DNA of 64,000 nucleotides, taken from NCBI GenBank assembly GCA_949316495.1, contig OX439003.1:41256725-41320724 (forward strand), given 5' to 3'. The notes beneath the pieces were generated by a model. The model made no database searches and was not told the DNA's origin. It saw only the letters and a list, made by a program, of their open reading frames with translations. Made by a program: the position numbers and the translations under genes. Below, in pieces: positions 31,901-53,800 of this stretch; the first letter of the stretch is position 1, and every line of letters starts with the position of its first letter. The DNA comes from Amphiduros pacificus. Lineage: Eukaryota > Annelida > Polychaeta > Phyllodocida > Hesionidae.

Positions 31901-34900
31901 TGAGATGAGGCTGCTGGGATCATCTAGACTTATCATTAATGGAAACATTAAAACATACATACACACATACACACACACACACATATATAATATATATATA
32001 ATTTCTTCAGAAAGGTGTAAATCCTCCCCACCTTAAGTATTTTTCTGACTGAGAGATTTTGACTTTAAAAAAGGAGTAAATATTGGCATTTTTCCACGTT
32101 CAAAAAAAGTTTCAATTGGCATTAAAAATAGTATATCCTGAGAGCAATAAACCTATTTATTGTACCTCTCAGGCATATCTTTATTATGCATACACAAAAC
32201 TGCGTATGCTCACAGTGCTCAAAGTACATTATCACCTAAAGAATAATTGAGCACGGAAGGGTGGTATGCTTTTCAATAAGATGATCTTACTTGTATCGCA
32301 GATGCGATGGAATTGGATCATTTTTTTATAGAAGTCAGTGTGAGTGTTTTATGAGGTCAGTCAGATAGAGTTTGTTTGTCTCGTTGTCAGGTGGAGAGTG
32401 ACAAGTGCCATCATTGTAGTCTCTATTATTCAGTGCCTGCATCTTACCTTTATCGATTTCTATTCCTCTCAGTCACCCTTGAGCAATCAGCTTGTCTCAA
32501 GATGGAGGCGAATGCTGGATAACTATCTGCTGTCTGCAAAGTTATCATTATACAATCTTTACAAAATGAATGAAATAAAACAGATCTATGATATTGCTTT
32601 ATCCCGGTTTAATAATTCAACATGTTTAAAGGAATACAATATTGGGGAATGCGCGGTGTGGGGAGTGATGCAGGCTGGCCGGCAGGTGGTGGTGATACGC
32701 AGGCAGACTTGATGGAGATGTGTGCACGCTTGCATGCCCTGCGTAGTAGTAGCAGCTAGTAGTAGTAGCGGTTGGTGTGCGTACCTGGATGCCCATCTAT
32801 GAATAGATTTCTCGCGAGACATGCAAACTCTCAGTTCACCTTGATTACAACAACCACTACAATACTACAAAACCCTTGATACATATGCTTGTAATAATAT
32901 CAATGATCAATTCTTGCACATAAAAGCACAGATGCAAACGTTTCAGCTTGTAAAGTGTGCACGGCACTCATGCTGAACACAGCTATTCTCAATTATAGAT
33001 TTTTAATCATATAAAAAGTTTGGCCGATGTCATTCCGTGCACATGCAGGACCAATAGGGTTACAGTATTGGACTGAGACACGTTTATTATTAATGAGGGA
33101 AGGATTATCCCTTCATTGGATGATGCCAGTTATATAGGCCATGGCCAATGGAGCACTGAGGCACACTGGAAGACTTCCATGACCACCAGATCACAGCGCT
33201 TCACACTTCCACAACTTGGCGCATACTTATTATACCCACACTTTGAAAAGATGCACACAACCTCATAACATCGGGGCTATCATTTGTTTGGAATAACTTT
33301 ATTCAAGTGTCTTTGGTGGACACAGATATGCATGCAAGAATAATGATGTAAGTATCATTCCAATATATATGGTTTATACACATAAATCTGCCTGATTTAA
33401 TCAAAAATTGAAATGGGAATGTTTATTTGAAGGAGACAGCGTGAGGATCGTTGATTCAGTTTTAACGTTATACTTTTTGTCACATGTTGCAGCATATATA
33501 AGGTTTTATCCGCACCGGGGGCAGTAGCAGTTTTTGGCACAGGTCCCGTGTGTTAAGTTCATTCATTTCTTTTTGGTACACAGCACTGTTTTCCAAGCGA
33601 ATTAGCATGAAAAATTGATGAAATTATTGTTTTGCACTTCTGGGTTACGATTGGGTCAGATAAATTACGGCCTTCGTGCATTTTAAATTGAGCAACTCTG
33701 TTTGTCAATTTCCTAAATAAATCTATTACACCAGATTTTAATAAAGGATGATATTTAAAACAAGATATTTTAATTTTGGTTTGTGATATGATCATGATGA
33801 CACACGGATATAATTAGCTTAACGCCTACAAGGTAAACAAAAGACTGTTGGATTTTACCAAAACTGATAAAAATTCCAAAAAGAAGTGATTAAACATCAA
33901 GATTTAACAAAGATTGACGCGTTCAAATGTATGGCGTTTAGCTGAAAATATTTGGACGTTTCCTAGCACACACATATGCACGGCAATGACGTCAGAGCTC
34001 CGGAGACCACACCTTGCGGTTTGTGCTTGAGTGGGGGAGAGTAAATATTGACACAACATACACTGAGCGGTGTATGGGGAGAGTGGGAGGGGAGGAACGT
34101 TGGCAGCATGTAGACACACATATCAAATATGACCAATATGGTGTGCCCACAAATCTGAAGGCCACACTTTACCAAGTGCTTTCAGGTCACGCAATGACCA
34201 AACACATTCATGGAATAAAATATATAACGACATCGATATTATTAAATTATTATTATTAAACATTAAAATACCGTTTCATTTACAATTCTAATTGGTGTAC
34301 ATATTCCCTTTGAATGGAATACGATGCCACATAAAGGATGGAAATTGCGTGTTTGTCATAACTATGCATAATAAAGCGATTTCTACATATTTTGACAAAG
34401 ACAGACAAGGCCGATGCCAGATGTCCCTTGGCTGTAAGGTGCAGTGCAGACTTAGACATCGGTTTATGTGTTCAGGTGTGGGAGGCACTCGCTGGCCCCA
34501 CTCCATGTGTATTTATATACATATAATATATATAATATATATAAGTAAGGCTGATCATAGGTAATCCACTATACCCACAAACACATACTTTCACATATTA
34601 AAGGATTGTGAAATATTTTAAGTCATCGACCCTATTTAAGACTTAACATTCCCGAGTCCAGTTCGTTTTGCACAAACATCGATCACAAATATCATATTGC
34701 ACTTGACTTCAGAATCGTTTCCCCATCAAGTGTGTTTTTATTTAAAGTAACTGTATGGTCCAGATGGGGTTGAAATAGGCTTGGATTGTTTGGTCACGCT
34801 TATGGTGTTTCAACTAAAATAGAAAATCTATAAAGTTACAACCAGAGTGTTACACCATCTCCTAAGCAGAATTGCCATTAAGACTCAACCACATACAGTT

Positions 34901-35417
34901 TAATGGGGGAATAATTTGGAATTTAAGTTTGATGAAGCCAGTGTTAAGGTAGATATCAAGGAGATTTAAAACTTATCCAATATTTCCAGCATTAAATAAG
35001 CACTCCTACGCCTTACACTCATTGTATATAGGATATCAGTTACATCGTATACTAATAGGGTTTACATATGAAGATAAGATTAGTCTGAGTGAGTGTCAAG
35101 TGAAACAAGTGTCATGGATTAGTTTATTTATAAATGAAGTCTCTGTCACCATTACTCATTGTTTTACGGTGCCACGTGATATGAACGAGACTAGAATAGG
35201 GTGCACGGATGACACAGGCAGAGCGAGCGTGGTAGTGGTGTATACCTGACCAGTGTCTATGACTGCCAGCTGTGATTCCTGGAAGGTGCCTCAACCTGAG
35301 TCATAGAGTCTCTCAACATGTGGCAAGGCAAGGCGGCACGGGAGGTGCCAAGCCAAACTTAGTGCTAATCACCATGACAGAGCAGCGACTTAGGTCATGC
35401 ACTTCCGCCACCATCTC
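31901..35417. other. Probable 5' intron or intergenic DNA
   Basis: AT-rich with a (CA)n(TA)n run at 31958-32001 and (AGT)n at 32742-32768. If transcription of the large gene starts near 31.9 kb, this would be its 5' intron. No other gene is seen. Confidence 0.4.
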
Positions 35418-35510
35418 TATATAGATAATAATAATAATAATAATAATAAAATTTGTATAGCGCTGATACCAGACAAGTCTGTTCATAGCGCTGTATATCC
35501 ATATCTCTCC
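35418..35510. repeat. (ATA)n plus AGCGCT-flanked repeat fragment
   Basis: About nine ATA units (from 35427) run into AAATTTGTATAGCGCTG, and a second AGCGCT follows some 30 bp later. An ATA run joined to a 'tatagcgct' segment is a common form of dispersed repeat in marine invertebrate genomes. The element itself is not named here. Confidence 0.45.
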
Positions 35511-35850
35511 CCCTTCTCTTTAACTCACGCTCTCTCTTAAACCCTCTCTCTACCTATCTCTTTCTCTCTTACCTATCCTTCTTTACTCCCTCTTTCTCCC
35601 TCCTCTCTTTATATCAACCTCTCTCTCTCCCTCTCTATATCTCTCCCTCTCTCTCTCTCCCTCCCTCTCTCTCTCTCCCTCTCTCCCTCTCTTTCCCTCT
35701 CTCTTAACTATCTTTCTTTATCTCCACCTTTCTCCCCCTCTCTTTATTTCACCCTCTCTCTAAGATCCTTTCATTTGTTCTTTCCCTCTCTTCTCTTTCC
35801 AAATCTTCCTCTCTCTCTCTCCCTACCTCTCTCCCTCTCTCTTGCTAAAT
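35511..35850 (+). repeat. Pyrimidine-rich (CT/CCCT)n tract
   Basis: About 340 bp are almost entirely C and T on the plus strand, made of imperfect CTCT, CCCTCT and CTTTCT blocks with a few A breaks. It ends about 400 bp before the splice acceptor of the large exon. Such homopurine/homopyrimidine DNA can form triplex structures. A regulatory role is not shown. Confidence 0.8.
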
Positions 35851-36242
35851 ATTGAATAAGAGACAAGTAAACAATCATGTTTTATGGTAGGATTAGTAAT
35901 ATATGTTTGATAAATGTATTGATATAAATGTATATATGGACATATATTTGGTTTGCTCAGAGTAAAGAACGACAGTGACAAATTGAGGGCTTTTATACAT
36001 GCCAACGTGTTGCATCATCACTCAACCGCGTCCTATTTCACAGCCTGCTTCGCCCACACGACATGTTTAAATATTCATGCAATTTTCTTTTTACACTTTT
36101 GTCCGAATATATGTCTATAATTAGAAGTATAAAGCTTTTCTGCTAGTGTTTTTATAATCTGTATCTTTATCACATATGTGTGTATATATATTTATATATA
36201 TATATATATTTGTACTTAAATACATTTTATTTAATTTGCCAC

Positions 36243-36262
36243 TTTGTCTTCTGTATTTGCAG
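36243..36262 (+). other. Splice acceptor before the large coding exon
   Basis: A pyrimidine-rich tract ends in TTTGCAG at 36262, directly ahead of the long open exon. The exon would begin at 36263 with about 70 nt of 5' UTR, including a four-codon upstream ORF (ATG at 36275, stop at 36287-36289), before the main ATG at 36334. This suggests at least one upstream non-coding exon. The alternative is an unspliced transcript that starts nearby. Confidence 0.55.
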
Positions 36263-36333
36263 ATTTGTAGGAAGATGTCACGGCATTGACGTGCTAAACG
36301 TTGACGTTCACGCTGGCGGTAACAACGTGTAGT

Positions 36334-39300
36334 ATGCCTGATGTGGTGGAGTGGCAACCTCCCGCCCCACACCCCAATACCCCCCGAGGGGACACCGTCC
36401 CGTGCCTCGTGCCCCTGTACGACCCAGCCCTCTACGCAGGCCACCCTGCGTACCTGTACCCGTATTACGCCGCGGCTGTGCATGCCGCCTATCAAGCGTC
36501 CAAGGCCGGCATGAAGTGCATCGGCGAGAGGTCAATCAAGGCCAATGAGCGATGGGCCCTGCTCAATAAGGACACGTTTCAAGAGATATTTGACAACACC
36601 TTGCATGAGATGACGGGGCCGATTGCTCAAGGGCCTCCTTCCCCCGAGGCTCGGCCCCGGCACAAGCCACGCAGGCAGTCACAGGCGGAATGTGCTCCCA
36701 TGTCACGGGCAAGAGGAGGCGTTCATGGGGAACTAACAGAGAGCGGATGTGCTTACTTACTAGACGGTGCTGCCAACTCTATAGACGCGGACGGCTACGA
36801 ATCAACAACTTATGGTGAAGCTTTAACAGATATCACGAATGACAGTCCCCGCGTGGGAGCGGTAGACGAACCCCAGCCCCTTGATCTGTCCACTCGAGGC
36901 AGCAGCACCGCCATCAGCAGCCGGAGAGAGAGTGGACCGTGTCGGGATGAGCACTGTGACGGGGAGATGTGCAGGTGGGCTTCGCCTGTAGAGCATTGTG
37001 AGCAGTGCCTCGCCGCCGCAGCCACTAACACTGCCACCGCCAGCTTGTCCGCCATTGCTGCACCGCGTGACCCCAGCCAAGCGGCTCTTCTACCACCACG
37101 TGGTTTGGCCACACATCACCACCACCAACACAAGGCCGGGCTCGGCCGCACACCAGGTAGTTGTAGCATGAGAGAGGCAGGCAACACACATACACAACAC
37201 CGCAGCAGTAGTCACGGAGGAGTACTGAATGAACACTATTCGCCCGTCGTAGTAGCACAGTCAGCTGTTGCAGCAATGAGAAAGGGCGGCGGAGGAGGAG
37301 GCGGCAGGGCCGAGAACTGGGCTGCACTTAGCAAGGCTAAGGTATACGACCTAATAGATGAAGCTTTGGTGTCCCAAATGGACGACCCAGCAAACCACCA
37401 CCCTCAACTTACAGCATCCGGGGAGAACGACTGGCCGGGCTCACGGGGTCGTGACATCGGCCATGACCTCACCAGACCTCGGGGCACACGATCTCCAGCT
37501 CATCATCATCATCATCAATCTAAACGACCCAGGACATTAACTCAAAACAACAACAACAATAATAACACTTACAATTATAGTACTGTGATGAAACCACCAA
37601 GCTCTGACCAAAGTCTTTCTCCACGCCGTGCTAGTCAGGATGGGACGGTATACCGCCGAGGAGCCATGGAGGTCCGGAGGCCCTTCACGGGGTCAGACCC
37701 CAGACACAAAGCGGCGGCAACTGTCAACAACTCCAAGCAGACAGAGTGCTGGGTGGCTCTCAACAAAATAATGGTGTTTGACATCGTGGATTCGGCCATA
37801 CGGGATAATACCAAAGAGGACAGTGCCTCTCCCGAAGAGTCCTTGCCCCCGCCTATAGCGGGTGAGGCAGGTAGGCTGAGCACGGTGGAAGGGGCCAAAC
37901 TAACTGTCCACGGTAAGAACTCTCAAACTAATAACACTACTTTGTCTCAACAACAATATAGGGAGAAAAGTGGGAGTTGGGATGAGGATGCTGGAACTCA
38001 GGGCTCCCCCTCGTCCCAAAGTGGGGCAATGCAGGGCTCTCCCCTAGGTCGATCCAAGGATGGATCTCCAGTGCCTCTGGATGAGGGTCCTCCAGTACTG
38101 GAGCCCATATCACACTCAAACGTCAGTAACATGGACTCAAATGAGCACAACAATGTTGCCAGACGAAAAAGGGCCCACAGTTTGACAGCTGATATGGAAA
38201 GTGGGGGATTGACAAAAAAGCACAAGGACCTTGCCGGATTACCAACCAAGACTTCTACCCCACCCCCAAATATACGTGATCTGACCTGTAGACAAAATGA
38301 CACAGTAAGTAAGGAGCGGCTTGCTGACTGCATAAGACACAGAGTCTCACCGCCAGTCATGTCACAAGGCTCCCGTGCAAGTTTGCTCAAACCGTCTCCG
38401 TCTGCACCCGTCGACCTGACCAGCTGGCGGGTACCGTCTAGTCCCTTATCTACCCTGCTTGGGCACTGCACAGGACCGCGGCCTCGAAGTGGGGGAAGCA
38501 GCCCCGTACCTGTAGCGTCCCACGGCATCCGTAACCAGTGGTCCCAGCCTCCTCTCCCGGCCAGGGACAACGCACACCAGCCTCAAACCATGCATTTGGG
38601 TTGCAGCCAACTGCAGCCTATCGATCGGGCCACCAACGAGAAATTTGCTGCAAAACAAGAAAATATAAAAGGAGTGCACGCAGCGACTCCAGTTATTAGA
38701 TCTCCAAGCCGTGTGCCTGAAAATAATCAATGTGCACCAGGTGACATGCAAAGTAGTGCCAGAGTGGCTGGTAAAGCCGCCAATACACACATAGATCCCG
38801 CCATGTCAAGTTCACTGCCCTCTGGCGGAAGGGACATGACCCACGGGGTGGTTACCGCGGCGGCAGCAGACGACAGCCGCGAAAACTCCAGGTCATCCCC
38901 GCGTCTCGGCTGGATCGCCATCAGTAAAGCAGACGTCCACACCATCGTCGACTCTGTTGTAGAGAGTATGATTAAGACATCCCCAGAGGAAGCAGAGGAA
39001 GCAGACGACAATTGTCACACTGATGATGGTGACAGCCAATCAGTGCCTTCCTCAAAAAGCAGCAACAACAACAATCCACTGCCATCTCAGCCAACCAAAC
39101 AAAACAAGAGGGATGACCTCACCGACCGTCATTCCAATACTCCGTCCCCAGTGAGTGCGGGTAGGACAAGCCCTGAGGTCCCCCGTCACCAGGTGGCGTC
39201 CTTGCAGCACGGGGACGCAGATGATGCCCCAGACTCACCCTACAGCAACGACTGTCCTAGCGACAGCAGTGATGTGGGTCTAGCCAGTCCCAGTGCTGAC

Positions 39301-39549
39301 ACTCGTCGAAAATCAGGACATTTTAAGTGGAAATCCAGCCTTATGGAGAGGGTCCATGAGCAAACAAAGAGTAGCTCACCTCCTCCCACAGATACACCCT
39401 CTAGCGGCAGCAGCAGTAGCTCTTCAGGCAGCAAGGACAACACAGCGCCCCCTGACGTTGGACAGGACAAATCTCTATCTCATGCAGCCAGGGCTCACAA
39501 AAAGCAGGCAAGACAGGGCAATCCCAATCCCCTCGCCAAAGTCAAATAA
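36334..39549 (+). CDS. Large single-exon ORF: putative nuclear corepressor-like protein with four W-x-x-L-[NS]-K motifs
   Basis: A 1071-residue open frame, far longer than any other here and clearly richer in G+C than its flanks. The ATG at 36334 is chosen because an in-frame stop lies at 36295 and the ATG has A at -3. The protein is mostly low-complexity: Pro/Ser-rich, His5 near 390, an Asn run near 405, a Gly run just before residue 329, and a Ser run near the C-terminus. Basic clusters that could be nuclear localisation signals are KRPR (397-400) and RRKR (610-613). PLDLST (182-187) and PVDLTS (692-697) match the P-x-D-L-[ST] motif by which repressors bind CtBP. Four copies of a Trp-led amphipathic motif begin at W74, W329, W473 and W860, for example WAALSKAKVYDLIDEAL. 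No zinc finger, homeodomain or Pipsqueak helix-turn-helix is present in this exon. From the CtBP motifs I infer a transcriptional cofactor. The family is not recognised. An internal donor-like site at 37914 (CACG/GTAAGA) could allow alternative splicing. Confidence 0.85.
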   Translation: MPDVVEWQPPAPHPNTPRGDTVPCLVPLYDPALYAGHPAYLYPYYAAAVHAAYQASKAGMKCIGERSIKANERWALLNKDTFQEIFDNTLHEMTGPIAQGPPSPEARPRHKPRRQSQAECAPMSRARGGVHGELTESGCAYLLDGAANSIDADGYESTTYGEALTDITNDSPRVGAVDEPQPLDLSTRGSSTAISSRRESGPCRDEHCDGEMCRWASPVEHCEQCLAAAATNTATASLSAIAAPRDPSQAALLPPRGLATHHHHQHKAGLGRTPGSCSMREAGNTHTQHRSSSHGGVLNEHYSPVVVAQSAVAAMRKGGGGGGGRAENWAALSKAKVYDLIDEALVSQMDDPANHHPQLTASGENDWPGSRGRDIGHDLTRPRGTRSPAHHHHHQSKRPRTLTQNNNNNNNTYNYSTVMKPPSSDQSLSPRRASQDGTVYRRGAMEVRRPFTGSDPRHKAAATVNNSKQTECWVALNKIMVFDIVDSAIRDNTKEDSASPEESLPPPIAGEAGRLSTVEGAKLTVHGKNSQTNNTTLSQQQYREKSGSWDEDAGTQGSPSSQSGAMQGSPLGRSKDGSPVPLDEGPPVLEPISHSNVSNMDSNEHNNVARRKRAHSLTADMESGGLTKKHKDLAGLPTKTSTPPPNIRDLTCRQNDTVSKERLADCIRHRVSPPVMSQGSRASLLKPSPSAPVDLTSWRVPSSPLSTLLGHCTGPRPRSGGSSPVPVASHGIRNQWSQPPLPARDNAHQPQTMHLGCSQLQPIDRATNEKFAAKQENIKGVHAATPVIRSPSRVPENNQCAPGDMQSSARVAGKAANTHIDPAMSSSLPSGGRDMTHGVVTAAAADDSRENSRSSPRLGWIAISKADVHTIVDSVVESMIKTSPEEAEEADDNCHTDDGDSQSVPSSKSSNNNNPLPSQPTKQNKRDDLTDRHSNTPSPVSAGRTSPEVPRHQVASLQHGDADDAPDSPYSNDCPSDSSDVGLASPSADTRRKSGHFKWKSSLMERVHEQTKSSSPPPTDTPSSGSSSSSSGSKDNTAPPDVGQDKSLSHAARAHKKQARQGNPNPLAKVK

Positions 39550-41100
39550 TTTGTGAACATATTTTGTGTAATAGAAATATAATTACACAAATTCATCAGT
39601 ATGTCTGGAAAAGGAAATAGATCTAATTTGAATATCAAAAGTAAGGAACAGGTGAGATAATATATAATGAGTGGTAGGGAATGTATGAGAAAACGATCTA
39701 CGTTGACAAGGTCGGTTATATAAGCAATGTAATTAATACATGTAATAGTAGTATTTTTAATTACTGTGGTCTTTCTTAAAAAAGGGCCTCTCATGGGTTT
39801 TCATCAAATACACAGTTATAAAGAAAGTTTTCTGAAAGAAAAAACAGACTTCTCAGGTAGTTTACAGATAGATACACCATCTTATGGGATCCTCAAGCCT
39901 TAAATTCGGATTGACAAGGTCAAGGACGTGCCTCTCACTGCAAATTAATGACAAGAATAACCCCCTTTAATATCCCCTTTGATATCCCCCTTTGATGTCC
40001 AAAATAATCGTGTCCCCCCTTTTAATGTACAATAAGAAGATTGAAGGAGGTAGACCCGAGAAAATTTATAGCTATAGTACAAATTGAATTAGATATGACA
40101 AATGGCAGCGTATACTGAATGACAAGTATTTAGGACAGCCGATATCAAAAATCCTAGAGCTAATTCACACAAGCCTTGTTCGTGATAATTGGTGTTTTTT
40201 TTCTGTAACGGAGTGTTTTAGGCGTAAAAAAGTGAAGCGTCAGTGAGTGCTGGATGTTTAATTGGAGCGCTAGTTCAACTGGGTACAGAATGATATAGAC
40301 TCACACACACAGATTCGCCATCACATCCCACAGGCTAGTGCAGTCATTAATATTGTAGCATTCATCCTCTCTGAAAACAATACGATTAGCTTCACAGAAA
40401 TCGATAGATGCAGACCTGTTGTAGTCAACAAAACAGGTCCAGACAATTAATCACATGAAAACATCTGATAAGATCTAGCGGAAATGTCAAATTTAGAGAG
40501 AAGAAAGAGAAAACATCTTCCAATATAGTGACAGTTTATCTGTACATACAGCGGGACATGAGAAGGAACTAGATATGTTTCTGTTTTTGTCTTGTTGACT
40601 ATTATTAAGTATGATGGTGGCAGTGAGTTTGTTAAACACGACAAAGCAAATGTGTGTCAGTGCCATCCCATAGTTACGGGACATGACATTTGAGGGGGGA
40701 TTCAGGTACATTGGTTTGATCTTATGACCTCGGCATGATAGAGATACAAGGGGACAAAGAGGAAAAGGGGAGTCTCCCATAAGACCAAACTACACCATAA
40801 GTCCTGCATCTTTTGTTTGGTCACGCCGCAAAAGTTTTATGGAAGGGCCTTGAATTGAACTCATCTCGCCCGCAATTAAAGCAACACTATTTAGCTATAT
40901 GCAGAGGACGTGCTTGAATACGCGGCGAGCGGTGAATAGTCACACAATGTTGTGGTACAGACCAGGATAGACTTTATTGCCCTGTACTTACTATGACCTG
41001 CCTTCGCCTCACTGATATATAGCCTCATATCCTGGTCAATGGCCCTCTCCCCTCCAACATAAATTACCATCCTCCCTGGGTGCTAAACCAAAATAAAAAC
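39550..41100 (+). other. Probable 3' UTR and downstream DNA of the large gene
   Basis: AT-rich sequence follows the stop at 39547-39549. The first AATAAA noticed is at about 41092-41097, with no nearer canonical signal seen by eye, so the 3' UTR may be about 1.5 kb or may be spliced from a donor-like ACAG/GTGAGA at about 39650. A small CCCCCTTT-type tandem lies at 39959-40020. Confidence 0.3.

Positions 41101-51970
<10,870 letters not shown>

Positions 51971-52055
<85 letters not shown>
51971..52055. repeat. (TA)n microsatellite
   Basis: About 42 uninterrupted TA units. Confidence 0.97.
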
Positions 52056-52058
<3 letters not shown>

Positions 52059-53603
52059 TTCTGTTTGGTTTATTGTTATGTTAGCTAATTCTTATACATG
52101 AATCAACAAATAGATAGATAAATAGACAAATCAAATTGTTTCTGAATTGAGAAAGATTAAGTGTGCAGATGTAATTATGGTGGTTGGTAGTTTGAAGTAT
52201 GAAGTTGGATGTGACACAGGTGTGCAGGAAGAGACTGATGATCAATACAATGGAGTACGATATCGTGTTGATTGCTCTCTTGGATGTGCACAGCCTTATT
52301 TTAGATTCAAGTCTGGCCACCCATTATTCATGTCTCTTGATGTTAATGACAGTCAGACCCACAGACAGCTTCAAATCACTGACGGTAAGACTCCAAAGCA
52401 GACACAGTCTTACCATGTCACACGAATCAGATCAAAGTCAATCTGAGGAGGTCAATTACAAAACAACCCTTCTTTATTAGTGTTCAAAGTTAGTACCATC
52501 TAATACAATATCAAGTATTCGTTAGTTTCCATATTAATATGATAAACAGCATGAGAAGTAACCTTATGGATACATTTCTTGGATCCCAATTGATTCATAG
52601 AGAATGAGGTAATCTGAGAGGGTCAAAATGGGGTCACAATCGATTTACATACTCTGACGTAGCCAGGGTGTCAATGTTCAAAACAGCTGTGTTCAGTTCC
52701 TGTTCCAAGTAATGGAATAAATGATCATAAATTAATTAAATCACAATGGTGTCAAAAAGGAAGTCTCAGTTGAAACCACCTCCCATTGCTCACCTGACAT
52801 ATGAGATTTCCCCTTCAATCTGATTGTATTCATCTGCATTGTAATATGCAACTTTATGTTGTGGGAGTATTACTAAAAGTCTCATTTTGCACTCAGTATA
52901 ATTGCCTATTTTTATCTGAATATGCATTTAATAATATGGTGTAGGTGGTATCTGGGAAGTTCTGATTTCAAATTACCGGAATCTCGTTATCGCAAAACAA
53001 TGTCTAGGATGAATATGATCATCTCCAAATAGATATTGTCTGTACATGTTTAAGACAAATGCCAGACAAAACCTGGCCAGGCCAATAAGGAATCATAAAG
53101 ATATGGTTTGGGGGATTCATATAACGAATGAATGGCTTTTAATGTCCAATTCTTAAGTGTGAATATCTCTGTATTCGAGAGAGCTAAATTGTAAAATATA
53201 GTCTTTACAGCCGATTAAAAAACTCAGAACATTTTGATTATATTTATAATTTGTTAGTTTAAAGTATGCTGTTGCTAATTGCCTGTCATAATTAACTGAG
53301 GTGAAATCAACAAACATGTGTATTGCTTAACTAATTTTCTAAAATATAAGCTACTTAAACTGGGATGTGAATAGCCATTGGTAATCTAATATGATATTAA
53401 GCACATATATGATAACCATATTAGCAATGTTCTAATGAAAATGTAATGTATTGCTAGGATTATTCAATGCAGCTATGCTTTAAACAGCAGTGTCACATGT
53501 TATGCCATTGAACATTTCTTCCGACTATAGGCTACACCAGGGCAATCACTCTTTTCCCTTTGCTTTATTACATAGGCATATAATATTAAGCACTGTAACC
53601 TTT
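52056..53603. other. No gene recognised; one open stretch noted
   Basis: An open frame at 52147-52446 (100 codons, plus strand) is preceded by an AG at 52168 and contains a donor-like CTGACG/GTAAGA at about 52384, so it could hold a short exon. No domain is recognised and support is weak. Confidence 0.3.
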
Positions 53604-53800
53604 TTGAATTCATGATGCAATTTCTTTGCAATGAGATTAGGCCCGTGCCTGAAGGGTTAATCCATTGTCCTTGCAAGGCTGTCAATGACAAGCGACTTGA
53701 CAATTCAGTTAGGCAGCATCATATTTGCTTGAAGAATGGCCAGTTATAAAATAAATAAAATAATGTTGAAATTGACGTAAACCCTAAACAAACAACAAAA
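53604..53800 (+). mobile_element. tRNA-derived SINE, head-less remnant
   Basis: Starts inside the family at TTGAATTCATGATGCAATTT, passes through GCCCGTGCCTGAAGG and GGCAGCATCATATTTGC, and ends with AATGTTGAAATTGACGTAAA and an ACAAAC tail. The tRNA-like head is absent and the body is well diverged, so this is an old 5'-truncated copy. Confidence 0.75.

Noticed and set aside
36301-36333. Extension of the large ORF upstream of the ATG at 36334
   Set aside because: The open stretch from 36298 has no ATG and is bounded by a stop at 36295, so the extra residues would need a non-AUG start.
36308-39470. Many minus-strand and shifted frames inside the large exon
   Set aside because: They are shadows of the GC-rich 1071-residue frame and lack independent features.
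36334-39549. Assignment of the large ORF to teashirt, LCOR/E93 or another named corepressor
   Set aside because: Only the short CtBP-type motif is shared. The zinc fingers or Pipsqueak domain that define those families are absent from this exon.
52147-52446. 100-codon open frame as a gene or exon
   Set aside because: No recognisable domain and only weak splice sites; left as unsupported.
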